Origin: Mesotaenium endlicherianum
Lineage: Eukaryota; Streptophyta; Zygnematophyceae; Zygnematales; Mesotaeniaceae
Reading direction: 5' to 3'
DNA: 64,000 nucleotides
NCBI GenBank assembly: GCA_009602735.1
Contig: WELA01001485.1
Location: 124,001-188,000 of the forward strand
Under the pieces are notes generated by a model. It saw nothing but the letters and a program-made list of their open reading frames with translations, did not search any database and was not told where the DNA came from. Shown here in pieces: positions 54,865-63,105 of this stretch. The position numbers and the translations under genes are program-made. Within the stretch, counting starts at the first letter, position 1. Each line of letters starts with the position of its first letter.

Positions 54865-55242
54865 ATGAATTTTCCCGCAGAACTGCGCTACACCAAAGAC
54901 CACGAATGGATACGCCTGGAAGGCAATACCGCTATCATCGGCATTACCGATTTTGCACAGCATGAACTGGGTGATATCGTTTATGTAGATATTACTTCTA
55001 CCGGTAAAACGCTGGCCGCTGAAGAAGTCTTCGGAACCGTTGAAGCTGTTAAAACAGTAAGCGATCTTTTTCTTCCTGTTGCCGGAACAGTGGTTGAAGT
55101 GAACAGCCTGCTGGAAAAACAACCTGAACTGGTGAACACCGATCCTTATGGAGACGGATGGATGATCAAAATGACCGTAGCGACTCTGTCAGATGTAGAC
55201 GCACTGATGACCCATGAAGCTTACGGCGCACTGGTAGGATAA
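54865..55242 (+). CDS. gcvH: Glycine cleavage system H protein
   Basis: The 125-residue protein has [34 protein letters not shown] in pieces and the lipoylated lysine K63 in [14 protein letters not shown]. It shuttles the aminomethyl group among the P, T and L proteins. The start at 54865 (MNFPAELRY) is preferred because the longer frame begins inside the preceding gene and its promoter. Confidence 0.96.
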   Translation: MNFPAELRYTKDHEWIRLEGNTAIIGITDFAQHELGDIVYVDITSTGKTLAAEEVFGTVEAVKTVSDLFLPVAGTVVEVNSLLEKQPELVNTDPYGDGWMIKMTVATLSDVDALMTHEAYGALVG

Positions 55243-55253
55243 ATTAATTTTGA

Positions 55254-55667
55254 TTGAAAGCGATTCTTTTTGCCCCAGCGGTCTTGTTATTCGCTCTGTG
55301 TACGGTGCTGTTAACCCTCCCGGGTGCAGACCTGCCTTCGTGTGGGTTTTGCGCTGCCATACCGCAATTCGATAAGCTGGTGCACATTGGTATGTTTACC
55401 TTATTGGGATTGTGCTTTGGCTATCCTGTGGTAAAAAGCCCCTGGACATTGCAAAGACGTTTGAAATGGGTATTGCTCATCGCCTTGTTGAGCATCGGAT
55501 ATGGTATTGCTATTGAATTCATCCAATTATTCTGGATACCGGGGCGGAGCTTTGAAGGATGGGATATACTGGCAGATAGTACAGGCAGTTTTATTGCTTA
55601 TATGTGGAACAGGAAAGCCTGTAAAAAAATTGGCCCCGATGGAAATCGGGGCCGCAACCAAAACTAA
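55254..55667 (+). CDS. VanZ-family membrane protein
   Basis: The 137-residue protein has four predicted membrane helices and the family motifs LPSCGFCAAIPQFDKLVHIGMFTLLGLCFGY (in pieces) and GIAIEFIQLFWIPGRSFEGWDILADSTGS. The frame starts at a TTG (55254) 11 bp after gcvH. Function of VanZ-like proteins outside teicoplanin resistance clusters is unknown. The last 12 codons encode the arms of a minus-strand terminator. Confidence 0.85.
   Translation: MKAILFAPAVLLFALCTVLLTLPGADLPSCGFCAAIPQFDKLVHIGMFTLLGLCFGYPVVKSPWTLQRRLKWVLLIALLSIGYGIAIEFIQLFWIPGRSFEGWDILADSTGSFIAYMWNRKACKKIGPDGNRGRNQN
55622..55653 (-). terminator. Strong minus-strand terminator inside the VanZ gene end
   Basis: GGCCCCGAT and ATCGGGGCC form a perfect 9-bp GC-rich stem with a 4-nt loop. 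On the minus strand this is followed by AA and seven T; on the plus strand there is no T tract. It lies about 350 nt beyond the GH25 stop, so it more likely ends a separate small transcript. Confidence 0.8.
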
Positions 55668-55805
55668 CTGCTTATGAGAAAATTGACTACTTAACTTGTT
55701 TTGCGCTTCTACTTATATTAACTCAAAATCGGTGCCAAACCCTTACTGCGTCTGTTAATACTTTCTAAACCCAGATACACCGGGCTTTCCCTTCGCTGCT
55801 TTTCT
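55623..55805 (-). ncRNA. Candidate structured small RNA, possibly 6S-like
   Basis: The gap 55668-56002 has no ORF, yet the minus strand ends in a strong terminator. A closing stem is possible between TGTTAGAAAA (55809-55800) and TTTTCTCATA (55682-55673), nine of ten pairs, and a perfect inner 7-bp stem between TATTAAC (55760-55754) and GTTAATA (55722-55716). A large unpaired region separates them, as in 6S RNA. A -7-like GATCTTTG sits at 55817-55810. Length would be about 180 nt. Identity is tentative; the 5' end is uncertain. Confidence 0.4.
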
Positions 55806-56002
55806 AACACAAAGATCTGTATAAAAGACAAAAACTTTTGTCAATGGTTTAACAATGAAATGTTAAAGGAAATACTACATCAATCCGTGTTTTAGAACAC
55901 ATTGAAAAATAGCCACTTATATTCCCTTTCCCATAACCCCATTTCCCAAAAAGACCTTTCAATTTACCCAGTAAGTTAAAGAATACAGGGTTATTCTCAT
56001 AA

Positions 56003-56791
56003 TTATTTTAATAATATTTTTTGCCATTCCAGGGAGTCGCCATTGAAAACATTGAAATCGGTAACACTTCTGACCCCGTTCACATGCCCGGCATCGCTGT
56101 GCTGCCAGAAAGTCCAGGGGCGGTTCACGTGCGGACTTTCCTGCTCAAAATAATGCGCTACCCATAAAGGATATTCATCGAAAGCCCGCCCTAGGTTCCG
56201 CTTATAAAAATCGGCATAAGAATATATGATGGGTTTCACCCCGTATGCTTTTTCTACGGCCACCAGCCATTCCCTGATCCGGCTGCGCATCGAATCGGGC
56301 TTCACACCATACAACTCTTCAATGTCCAGCACCGGCGGCAGATCGCCCTTTGTCAATTTTACCTGGCTGATGAAATTTTGGGCCTGCAATGCACCGCTCT
56401 TATTAGCCAGGAAAAAATGATAAGCGCCGCAAACCATACCGGCTGCTTTCGCCTTTTCCCAGTTCTGTTTGAAACGTTTGTCGGTATCGTTGAGCCCCTC
56501 GGTTGCTTTGATGAATACAAACCCCAGTCTCGTGTTGTTGATCTTCATTGCCCTGACTTCCTGCCATGCAATAAGCTCCTGGTGACTGCTTACATCGATC
56601 CCGTGTATGGAATAGCCTGTAGGTATATCTATGCCGAAGGCAGTAAAATGAACGAACTTCGCTTTCGACTCCTCTTCTCTCTCCCAACGCTGGCGCAGGA
56701 AAAGGTACGATGCTGTGCCGCCCAGGCAACACAACACCACCAACCACAATATCCTTTCTATCCTGTTCTTTGTCCGTTTGCTTTTTTTCAT
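56003..56791 (-). CDS. Membrane-anchored GH25 lysozyme-like hydrolase
   Basis: A basic N-terminus and one membrane helix (ILWLVVLCCLGGTASYLFL) precede a GH25 domain: GIDVSSHQELIAW, GFVFIKATEGLNDTDKRFKQNW, GMVCGAYHFFLANKSG and LPPVLDIEELYG, which contain the Asp/Glu catalytic residues of Cellosyl-type muramidases. It would cut peptidoglycan glycan strands from the periplasmic side of the inner membrane. It is divergent from the radical SAM gene. Confidence 0.92.
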   Translation of the reverse strand: MKKSKRTKNRIERILWLVVLCCLGGTASYLFLRQRWEREEESKAKFVHFTAFGIDIPTGYSIHGIDVSSHQELIAWQEVRAMKINNTRLGFVFIKATEGLNDTDKRFKQNWEKAKAAGMVCGAYHFFLANKSGALQAQNFISQVKLTKGDLPPVLDIEELYGVKPDSMRSRIREWLVAVEKAYGVKPIIYSYADFYKRNLGRAFDEYPLWVAHYFEQESPHVNRPWTFWQHSDAGHVNGVRSVTDFNVFNGDSLEWQKILLK

Positions 56792-56911
56792 CCGTATCTT
56801 TATGGTTCGCCGCCCCTGGCGGCTGTTATTTTTGCTGGATGGAACGCCTTAGATATCTGTGCGCCCCATCGCTTGCAAAACTCGTGCATTTAATACTACT
56901 TTTACAATCCT

Positions 56912-57943
56912 ATGGCCTATTTCAACTGGAACGATAGTATCAATCTCCTACAAAAACTGACCCTGCGGCGCTTCTGGAATGCCATCAAAGTGTACGGTAG
57001 TTACCAGCTTACACGTTTAACAGGAAAACCCGTTCAATGGGGGTACCCTGTTTCGATCTCTTTTGAACCTACCACTTCCTGCAACCTGCGTTGTCCTGAA
57101 TGCCCCAGCGGACTTCGCGCGTTTACCCGGCCTACCGGTATGCTGCAGAAAGACTTTTTCAGAGAGACCATCGACGATATTTACCAGGACCTGCTCTACC
57201 TCATCTTTTATTTCCAGGGTGAGCCTTACCTCAATCCTGAATTCCTGAACATGGTGAAATATGCGCATGATAAAGGAGTCTATACCGCTACCTCTACCAA
57301 TGCGCATTACCTCACCGATGAAAAGGCCAGGCAAACAGTAGAAAGCGGGCTCGACCGCCTCATCATTTCCATTGATGGCACTACACAAGATGTGTACCAA
57401 CAATACCGCGTAGGCGGAAAACTGGATAAAGTACTCGAAGGCGCCAGGAATATTGTTAAATGGAAAAAAGAGCTAAAAAGCAAAACACCTTTTATTTTCT
57501 TCCAGTTCCTGGTGGTGAAACCCAATGAACATCAGATTGAAGAAGTAAAAAGATTGGGTAAGGAAATTGGTGTAGACCAGGTACGTTTCAAGACCGCACA
57601 GGTATACGATTATGAAAATGATCCGCATCAATTGATCCCACAAAACAACAAATACAGCCGTTATAAAAAAGACCGTAACGGAAAGATGCAGGTGAAAAGC
57701 GGCCTGAAAAATCATTGCTGGAAACTCTGGCATGCGAACGTGATCACCTGGGATGGATTGGTAGTACCCTGTTGTTTTGATAAAGATGCCACCCATCAAC
57801 TGGGCAACCTTACAACACAAAGTTTCCGGGAAACATGGCATAACGACAACTACAGGCAGTTCCGGCGCGAACTGCTCAGCAGCCGTAAAAATATTGACAT
57901 TTGTGCCAATTGCAGCGAAGGGTTGAGTGTTTGGGAAAACTGA
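56912..57943 (+). CDS. Radical SAM/SPASM-domain protein
   Basis: The cluster motif C-N-L-R-C-P-E-C occurs in EPTTSCNLRCPECPSGLR, and the C-terminal SPASM-type cysteines in HCWKLWHANVITWDG, VPCCFDKD and ICANCSEGLSVWEN bind one or more auxiliary clusters. No precursor peptide is evident nearby, so a peptide-maturase role is not supported. Similar proteins in Bacteroidota act on unknown, possibly glycan or lipid, substrates. A MarR gene follows after about 95 bp. Confidence 0.85.
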   Translation: MAYFNWNDSINLLQKLTLRRFWNAIKVYGSYQLTRLTGKPVQWGYPVSISFEPTTSCNLRCPECPSGLRAFTRPTGMLQKDFFRETIDDIYQDLLYLIFYFQGEPYLNPEFLNMVKYAHDKGVYTATSTNAHYLTDEKARQTVESGLDRLIISIDGTTQDVYQQYRVGGKLDKVLEGARNIVKWKKELKSKTPFIFFQFLVVKPNEHQIEEVKRLGKEIGVDQVRFKTAQVYDYENDPHQLIPQNNKYSRYKKDRNGKMQVKSGLKNHCWKLWHANVITWDGLVVPCCFDKDATHQLGNLTTQSFRETWHNDNYRQFRRELLSSRKNIDICANCSEGLSVWEN

Positions 57944-57948
57944 TGAGT

Positions 57949-58030
57949 TGTTAGTTGTTAGAGGATAACTTGCAACTTTCATATTAGTTTAATATATTGA
58001 GGATCCCGACCAGGCAATCTAACATCTAAC
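57949..58030. repeat. Near-perfect inverted repeat between SPASM and MarR genes
   Basis: GTTAGTTGTTAG (57949-57960) and CTAACATCTAAC (58019-58030) are inverted copies with one mismatch in 12. Each side also extends as short direct repeats (GTTGTTAGTTGTTAG; TCTAACATCTAACATCTAA). It could be a dispersed intergenic repeat or an operator for the adjacent MarR gene, whose ATG is 8 bp away. Confidence 0.5.
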
Positions 58031-58038
58031 ATCTAAAT

Positions 58039-58485
58039 ATGTCTCTCGAACAGGATATACAACAACCGCTTTTTCGGAATGAATACCAGAAAGCGGCTAT
58101 CAATCTGATCTTTTCATCCAACTGGTTGAATGAAAAGATCAAATATCTGTTAGAATCGGAAGACATCACACAACAACAATACAATATCCTTCGCATACTC
58201 AAGGGATGTCAGCAACCATTAAGCACATTGCAGATCAGGAGTCGCATGCTCGACCGTATGAGCGATACCAGTCGTATTGTGGAGCGCATGCTGAAAAAAG
58301 GGCTCGTGGAAAAAAGAACCTGCCCTTCCGACAAACGCCTGGTAGATGTAAGCATTTCGCACAAAGGGCTTGAATTACTGGAAAAACTCGAACACAAAAA
58401 TGCAGCGCTCGATAGTATTCTGCAATCCCTCTCTGAATCAGAAGCAATTACATTGAATCGTTTGCTCGACAAAATGCGCGGATGA
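58039..58485 (+). CDS. MarR-family transcriptional regulator
   Basis: The 148-residue winged-helix protein has EDITQQQYNILRILKGCQQPLSTLQIRSRM, the recognition helix region DTSRIVERMLKKGLVEKRTCPSDKRLVDVSISHKGLELLEKLE. The DKR wing motif is typical of MarR. Its ligand and targets are unknown; the inverted repeat just upstream is a possible autoregulatory site. Confidence 0.92.
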   Translation: MSLEQDIQQPLFRNEYQKAAINLIFSSNWLNEKIKYLLESEDITQQQYNILRILKGCQQPLSTLQIRSRMLDRMSDTSRIVERMLKKGLVEKRTCPSDKRLVDVSISHKGLELLEKLEHKNAALDSILQSLSESEAITLNRLLDKMRG

Positions 58486-58525
58486 ACGGTTAGCTCTACA
58501 CTTGCTTCTTCTTTATCTTCGTGGC

Positions 58526-60004
58526 ATGAAAAAATTTCTGGCGTTCTGTTTGATGGTTGTAGCCGGCTTGAAACCGGGTATTGCGCAATATTCTCCTAAT
58601 TACGAGTTCCGTGGCGTATGGGTAGCTTCCGTTAGCAATATCGACTGGCCCAGCAAGAAAACCCTCTCCGTGGCAGAACAAAAAGAAGAATTCATCCGGC
58701 TGGTAGAAATGCACAAACGCAATGGCATGAATGCTTTGATCGTACAAGTAAGACCCGCCGCTGATGCATTGTATCCTTCTGCTTATGAGCCCTGGAGCGA
58801 ATTTCTCACGGGTAAACAAGGACAGGCGCCTGTGCCATTTTACGATCCGCTTGATTTCATGATCAGCGAAACACACAAACGCGGCATGGAGTTCCACGCC
58901 TGGCTCAACCCTTACAGGGCTGTATTCAACATGCGGAATTCTTCCATTGCATCCAACCATCTCACCAAAACACATCCCGAATGGTTCCTGGTTTACGGCG
59001 ATAAAAAATACTTCAACCCCGGTCTGCCGCAGGTAAGACAACACACCGTGAAAGTAGTGGAAGACCTGGTGAAGCGATACGATATAGACGGCATTCACCT
59101 CGACGATTATTTCTACCCTTATCGTATTGCAGGAAAAGAATTTCCCGATGCAAAAGAATACAAACGCTATGGCAACGGATTGAGTAAAGACGAATGGCGT
59201 CGCAGCAATTGCGACAGCATTATTTACGATCTGTTCACAGCCATCAGGGCCATCAAGCCCAAGCTGCGATTCGGCATCAGTCCGTTCGGCATCTGGCGCA
59301 ACAAAAGTCAGGATCCCATGGGCAGCGATACAAAAGGCGGACAAACCAATTACGACGATCTCTATGCCGATATCCTGTTATGGCTGGAAAAAGGCTGGAT
59401 CGATTATGTAGCGCCTCAGTTGTATTGGGAGCGCGGTCATAAGCTGGCCGATTACGATGTATTGCTGGAATGGTGGAACGATCACACCTATGGCAAAGAT
59501 CTTTATATTGGGCATGGTATTTACCGCGCCGGCAGCAATGCTGCCTGGAGGGATCCCAATGAGTTGCCGGAACAAATACGCGAACTAAGAACATACCCAA
59601 CTACCCGTGGGAGCATTTATTTCAACAGCAAGGTATTTGAGAGCAATCCGAACGGATGGAGCGACAGTTTGCGCAATCATTATTACCGTTATCCGGCCCT
59701 GGTACCTGCCATGCCCTGGGTAGACAATACTGTTCCCATACAACCCCTGGTTGAGAAACTGGAGGGGAATAAAATAAAGTTGGTGTATAAAGGTGAAGAA
59801 AAGATCAAGGCATTTGCCATACTGGTACTGCAACCAGGCGCCGAACCACAATTCATCAATACACAACTGGTGCAGGTGATCCCCGCCAGCAAGACTGCTA
59901 CCGTAGACCTTGGCTCTTTGCCTGATATCGCCACAGGCAAAAAAATATATGCCATAACAGTCAATCCGAATAACAATGTGAGTCAGCTTACAGAAATTAG
60001 ATGA
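58526..60004 (+). CDS. GHL10 (DUF187) family glycoside hydrolase, secreted
   Basis: After a signal peptide (MKKFLAFCLMVVAGLKPGIAQ) comes a TIM-barrel GHL10 domain with EFRGVWVASVSNIDWPSKK, NALIVQVRPAADALYPS, FHAWLNPYRAVFN, GIHLDDYFYPY and GISPFGIWRN. A C-terminal beta-sandwich follows from about residue 410. YngK-type relatives are putative sugar hydrolases of uncharacterised substrate. The start at 58526 gives a normal signal peptide; an earlier frame start at 58502 does not. Confidence 0.9.
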   Translation: MKKFLAFCLMVVAGLKPGIAQYSPNYEFRGVWVASVSNIDWPSKKTLSVAEQKEEFIRLVEMHKRNGMNALIVQVRPAADALYPSAYEPWSEFLTGKQGQAPVPFYDPLDFMISETHKRGMEFHAWLNPYRAVFNMRNSSIASNHLTKTHPEWFLVYGDKKYFNPGLPQVRQHTVKVVEDLVKRYDIDGIHLDDYFYPYRIAGKEFPDAKEYKRYGNGLSKDEWRRSNCDSIIYDLFTAIRAIKPKLRFGISPFGIWRNKSQDPMGSDTKGGQTNYDDLYADILLWLEKGWIDYVAPQLYWERGHKLADYDVLLEWWNDHTYGKDLYIGHGIYRAGSNAAWRDPNELPEQIRELRTYPTTRGSIYFNSKVFESNPNGWSDSLRNHYYRYPALVPAMPWVDNTVPIQPLVEKLEGNKIKLVYKGEEKIKAFAILVLQPGAEPQFINTQLVQVIPASKTATVDLGSLPDIATGKKIYAITVNPNNNVSQLTEIR

Positions 60005-60034
60005 GTTAATCACGCTGTTTTGCCTTTTGACTTT

Positions 60035-60042
60035 TAATTTTG
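60035..60042 (+). promoter_or_regulatory. -7 promoter element of the NtrC-type gene
   Basis: TAATTTTG matches TAnnTTTG exactly. It predicts transcription from about 60047, which rules out the in-frame TTG at 60027 and supports translation from the TTG at 60060. Confidence 0.5.
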
Positions 60043-60059
60043 ACTTTAAATCAGTCATT

Positions 60060-61409
60060 TTGGGCAACATCCTTCTCATAGACGACGAAGAAAAACTCCG
60101 CACCTTGCTCAGCCGCATCATCCGGCTCGAAGGGTTCATGGTATGGGAAGCGCCCGACCTCAAATCGGCACGTAAGCTGATGGATAAAGAGACCATAGAT
60201 GTGGTGCTCTGCGATGTAAAATTACCTGATGGCAATGGCCTGCAGTTTGTACAGGAGCTCAAGTCCAAATATCTTTCCGTTGAAATCATATTGCTCACCG
60301 CTTATGGCAATATTGCCGATGGCGTTCAGGCCATGAAGAGTGGCGCTTTTGATTATATCACCAAGGGTGATGACAACGAAAAAGTAATTCCGCTCATCAA
60401 CCAGGCAATGGAAAAAGTACAACTGCGCAAGCATATTGAGTTATTGGAACAACGCGTGGGCAAGCGATATGGTTTCGAGCAGATCCTTGGCCGCTCGCCC
60501 CTGATCAAGGAAGCTGTAGCCCTGGCGCAAAAAGTAGCGCCTACCGATGCCACAGTTCTGTTACTGGGAGAAACGGGCACCGGCAAAGAAGTTTTTGCCC
60601 AGGCCATACACCATGCCAGTAAAAGAACCTGCAAGCCTTTTCTGGCACTCAATTGCAGCGCATTTGGGAAAGAATTGCTGGAGAGTGAATTATTCGGACA
60701 CAAAGCCGGTGCTTTCACCAGTGCAGTGAAAGACAAAAAAGGACTCATAGAAGAAGCGAATAATGGCACCCTGTTTCTCGACGAGATCGGCGAAATGCCT
60801 ATGGAACTGCAGGCCAAATTATTGCGCGTGCTGGAAACAGGAGAATTCATCAAAGTAGGTGATACCCGCTCTACCAAAGTGAATGTGCGCATCATTGCCG
60901 CTACCAACCGAAGTTTACAGGATGAAATACAATCAGGACATTTCCGTGAAGACCTTTATTACCGGCTGAATGTTTTCACCATTACACTACCGGCACTGCG
61001 CGAAAGAATCAAAGACATCCCATTACTCGCCGAACATTTCCTACGCCAGTTTGCTCTCAAAACCAATCAGCATGTTACAACTATGAACACTGAATTCATG
61101 GAGCGCCTGCAGCAACACGATTGGAAGGGCAATATCCGCGAACTCAAGAACGTCATGGAAAGAGCGGTGATCCTGGCCACAGGAGATACCCTTACAACAG
61201 AAGACCTGCCGTTTGAATTGCAATCCAGTTTAGGCTCTATCCATAAGAGTTCATCCCAACTTTCCGCTTTTGATCTCTCCAGTGTTGAAAAACTACACAT
61301 ACAACGCGTCTTAAACCATACCAAAGGAAATAAAACCGAAGCCGCCAGGCTATTGAACATCGGGCTCACTACTTTATACAGGAAAATTGAGGAGTATCAT
61401 ATCCTGTGA
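60060..61409 (+). CDS. NtrC-family sigma-54-dependent response regulator
   Basis: A receiver domain with phospho-acceptor D52 (VVLCDVKLPDGNG) is followed by an AAA+ domain with Walker A GETGTGKE, Walker B GTLFLDEIGEMP and the sigma-54 loop, which reads GAFTSA instead of the usual GAFTGA. A Fis-type HTH (NKTEAARLLNIGLTTLYRKI) ends the protein. No ATG fits; translation from the TTG at 60060 begins LGNILLIDDEE, exactly where receiver domains begin. No partner kinase is next to it. The kdp operon downstream is a possible target. Confidence 0.88.
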   Translation: MGNILLIDDEEKLRTLLSRIIRLEGFMVWEAPDLKSARKLMDKETIDVVLCDVKLPDGNGLQFVQELKSKYLSVEIILLTAYGNIADGVQAMKSGAFDYITKGDDNEKVIPLINQAMEKVQLRKHIELLEQRVGKRYGFEQILGRSPLIKEAVALAQKVAPTDATVLLLGETGTGKEVFAQAIHHASKRTCKPFLALNCSAFGKELLESELFGHKAGAFTSAVKDKKGLIEEANNGTLFLDEIGEMPMELQAKLLRVLETGEFIKVGDTRSTKVNVRIIAATNRSLQDEIQSGHFREDLYYRLNVFTITLPALRERIKDIPLLAEHFLRQFALKTNQHVTTMNTEFMERLQQHDWKGNIRELKNVMERAVILATGDTLTTEDLPFELQSSLGSIHKSSSQLSAFDLSSVEKLHIQRVLNHTKGNKTEAARLLNIGLTTLYRKIEEYHIL

Positions 61410-61470
61410 AGTTCACATGAATCAATGCATGTCTCTTAACTGCAAAAACATTATCTTAGAAAACACTAAC

Positions 61471-61496
61471 ACCCCCGGTACTACAACACCAGGGGT
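61471..61496. repeat. 9-bp inverted repeat upstream of the hydrolase gene
   Basis: ACCCCCGGT and ACCAGGGGT are inverted copies with one mismatch and an 8-bp spacer, 26 bp before the hydrolase ATG. There is no T tract, so it is not an obvious terminator. It may be an operator or a leader hairpin. Confidence 0.35.
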
Positions 61497-61521
61497 CGAA
61501 AGATCAAAAATAATAGTAAGC

Positions 61522-62631
61522 ATGAGAAAACTATTCCTTGCTCTTACAGGCATTCTCTCAGTTGCACAGGCACAAACAAACAACAGGCCTCAAACCCCTA
61601 AACCTCCTTTCCATTACAATGTTGATAGTGTTGAATATGACAATACAGAGAAGACCGTTCATTTAGGCGCCACATTAACGTATCCGAAAACAAAGGGCCC
61701 CTTCCCGGTAGCCATAATGATCACCGGAAGCGGGTTACAGGATAGAGATGAAACCATTTTTAATCATAAGCCTTTTGCTGTAATTGCCGATTACTTAACC
61801 AACCATGGCATTGCCGTATTAAGGGTAGACGACAGGAATATCGGCAAAAGCAAAGGAGATGTATTAAATGCTACCAGCGCTGATTTTGCAAATGATGTGG
61901 AAGCAAGTATTCATTATTTATTAACCAGAAAAGAAATTAATAAGCGCAAGATAGGCCTTATCGGACATAGTGAGGGCGGCTTTATTGCACCTTTGGTGTA
62001 CACGAAATGGCCCCATTTGTCTTTTATAATCTCCTTAGCGGGAACGGGTGTATCGGGCGCAGAAGTATTGCTGAAACAGCAAACGGACCCTTTAAAAAAT
62101 GCAGTAAATGGCGATACATACAATGCTTTCTATTCACTTACGAAACAAACACTACAAATTATTCATGATCATGCTAATGAAAATGACTCGTTGATATTGA
62201 ATAGGGCAAAAGAATTATTTGCCAGTTGGAAAAATGGTTTACCCGATAGCATTTTAACACCGCTTAATGCAAAAAAAGTAACACCAGAGATATATGCTGA
62301 TTTCCAAGTCAAAGCGGAATTGAAGCCCTGGCTTAAATATTTTATTGCTACGGAACCGGATCTGTTTTGGAGTAAAGTAAAATGCCCGGTATTGGTATTA
62401 AATGGCGGGAAAGACATCCAGGTATACCCGGAACAGAATGTGTCTGCGATTACAGCGTCACTAAACAAAGCCGGAAATAAAAATGTAACGGCTAAGATCT
62501 TCTCCGGATTAAACCATTTGTTTCAGCATTGTACCAAATGCACCATCCAGGAATATGCACAATTGTCAGAAACCTTCGCCCCGGAAGTATTAGAAGTAAT
62601 GAACAATTGGCTCGTTAGTAAAATACTGTAA
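61522..62631 (+). CDS. Secreted alpha/beta hydrolase
   Basis: A signal peptide (MRKLFLALTGILSVAQAQ) precedes an alpha/beta hydrolase domain with the oxyanion-type ITGSGLQDRDET, the nucleophile elbow G-H-S-E-G-G, the acid region VLNGGKDIQVYPEQN and the His region FSGLNHLFQ. It resembles the esterase/acyl-peptidase-like proteins common in Bacteroidota. Substrate unknown. The start at 61522 gives 369 residues; upstream in-frame ATGs lie within the regulator gene or before the hairpin. Confidence 0.87.
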   Translation: MRKLFLALTGILSVAQAQTNNRPQTPKPPFHYNVDSVEYDNTEKTVHLGATLTYPKTKGPFPVAIMITGSGLQDRDETIFNHKPFAVIADYLTNHGIAVLRVDDRNIGKSKGDVLNATSADFANDVEASIHYLLTRKEINKRKIGLIGHSEGGFIAPLVYTKWPHLSFIISLAGTGVSGAEVLLKQQTDPLKNAVNGDTYNAFYSLTKQTLQIIHDHANENDSLILNRAKELFASWKNGLPDSILTPLNAKKVTPEIYADFQVKAELKPWLKYFIATEPDLFWSKVKCPVLVLNGGKDIQVYPEQNVSAITASLNKAGNKNVTAKIFSGLNHLFQHCTKCTIQEYAQLSETFAPEVLEVMNNWLVSKIL

Positions 62632-62754
62632 ATACCCCATTTCTCAAGCAACTATTTCAAGGGCTTTCGAGCAAACGGTTACCGTCAATATGGAATCGTG
62701 TATGGAGTTGCTTAGCTACTTCCAGGTTGGTTTTTTTGAATCGCCCCCTTCCCT

Positions 62755-62786
62755 CCCAAAATGAAAAAACCACCCCAAAATGAAAA
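62755..62786 (+). repeat. Direct repeat in the leader region of the kdp operon
   Basis: CCCAAAATGAAAA occurs twice, at 62755-62767 and 62774-62786, 19 bp apart start to start, that is, on nearly the same helix face. The rest of the 62632-62921 gap has no gene that I can support. The repeats could be regulator sites. Confidence 0.3.
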
Positions 62787-62886
62787 GGTATAGCGGAGCG
62801 GCTTTTTCTACCTCTTTTTTCTGCTGTAACAGCGAACCCTTACAAACAAAGGGTTTGCCATTCCCAATACGCTAACCTGTCTTTAG

Positions 62887-62901
62887 TGGCATCCTTTTGG
62901 C
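62887..62901 (+). promoter_or_regulatory. Possible sigma-54 promoter of the kdp operon
   Basis: TGGCATCCTTTTGGC fits the sigma-54 pattern TGGCAC-N5-TTGC with the invariant GG and GC at the right spacing and two other mismatches. Transcription would start near 62913, only about 9 nt before the first small ORF. An NtrC-type activator lies 1.5 kb upstream. Confidence 0.3.
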
Positions 62902-62921
62902 GCATCGCTCAAAAACATGCT

Positions 62922-63005
62922 ATGCAAACAATACTGCTCATTGCCGTCGGGCTCGTCCTCTTCGCCCTGTTTTTCAAATTCATTCAATGGTTCGAAAAAA
63001 TATAA
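62922..63005 (+). CDS. 27-residue membrane peptide ahead of kdpF
   Basis: The frame encodes a single hydrophobic helix, MQTILLIAVGLVLFALFF, followed by a short amphipathic end KFIQWFEKI. It stops 3 bp before kdpF. It is of KdpF-like size and topology but is a separate protein. The tight spacing with kdpF and kdpA supports it being translated. Its role may be to stabilise the Kdp complex, which is a guess. Confidence 0.6.
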   Translation: MQTILLIAVGLVLFALFFKFIQWFEKI

Positions 63006-63008
63006 TCC

Positions 63009-63086
63009 ATGTTATTACTATTCATTATTGCTATCCTGGTTTTCTGCTACCTCTGTTATGTACTGGTAAAACCCGAGAAATTTTAA
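63009..63086 (+). CDS. kdpF: Potassium-transporting ATPase subunit KdpF
   Basis: The 25-residue peptide has one membrane helix, LLLFIIAILVFCYLCYVL, and the KdpF-type end VKPEKF. KdpF stabilises the KdpABC complex in the inner membrane. It lies 19 bp before kdpA. It is too short for routine gene finders. Confidence 0.8.
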   Translation: MLLLFIIAILVFCYLCYVLVKPEKF

Positions 63087-63105
63087 ACCATAAGCAGCCT
63101 TTATT

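Noticed and set aside
58496-59344. A 282-codon minus-strand open frame
   Set aside because: It is antisense to the GHL10 hydrolase gene, which has a signal peptide and conserved motifs on the other strand.
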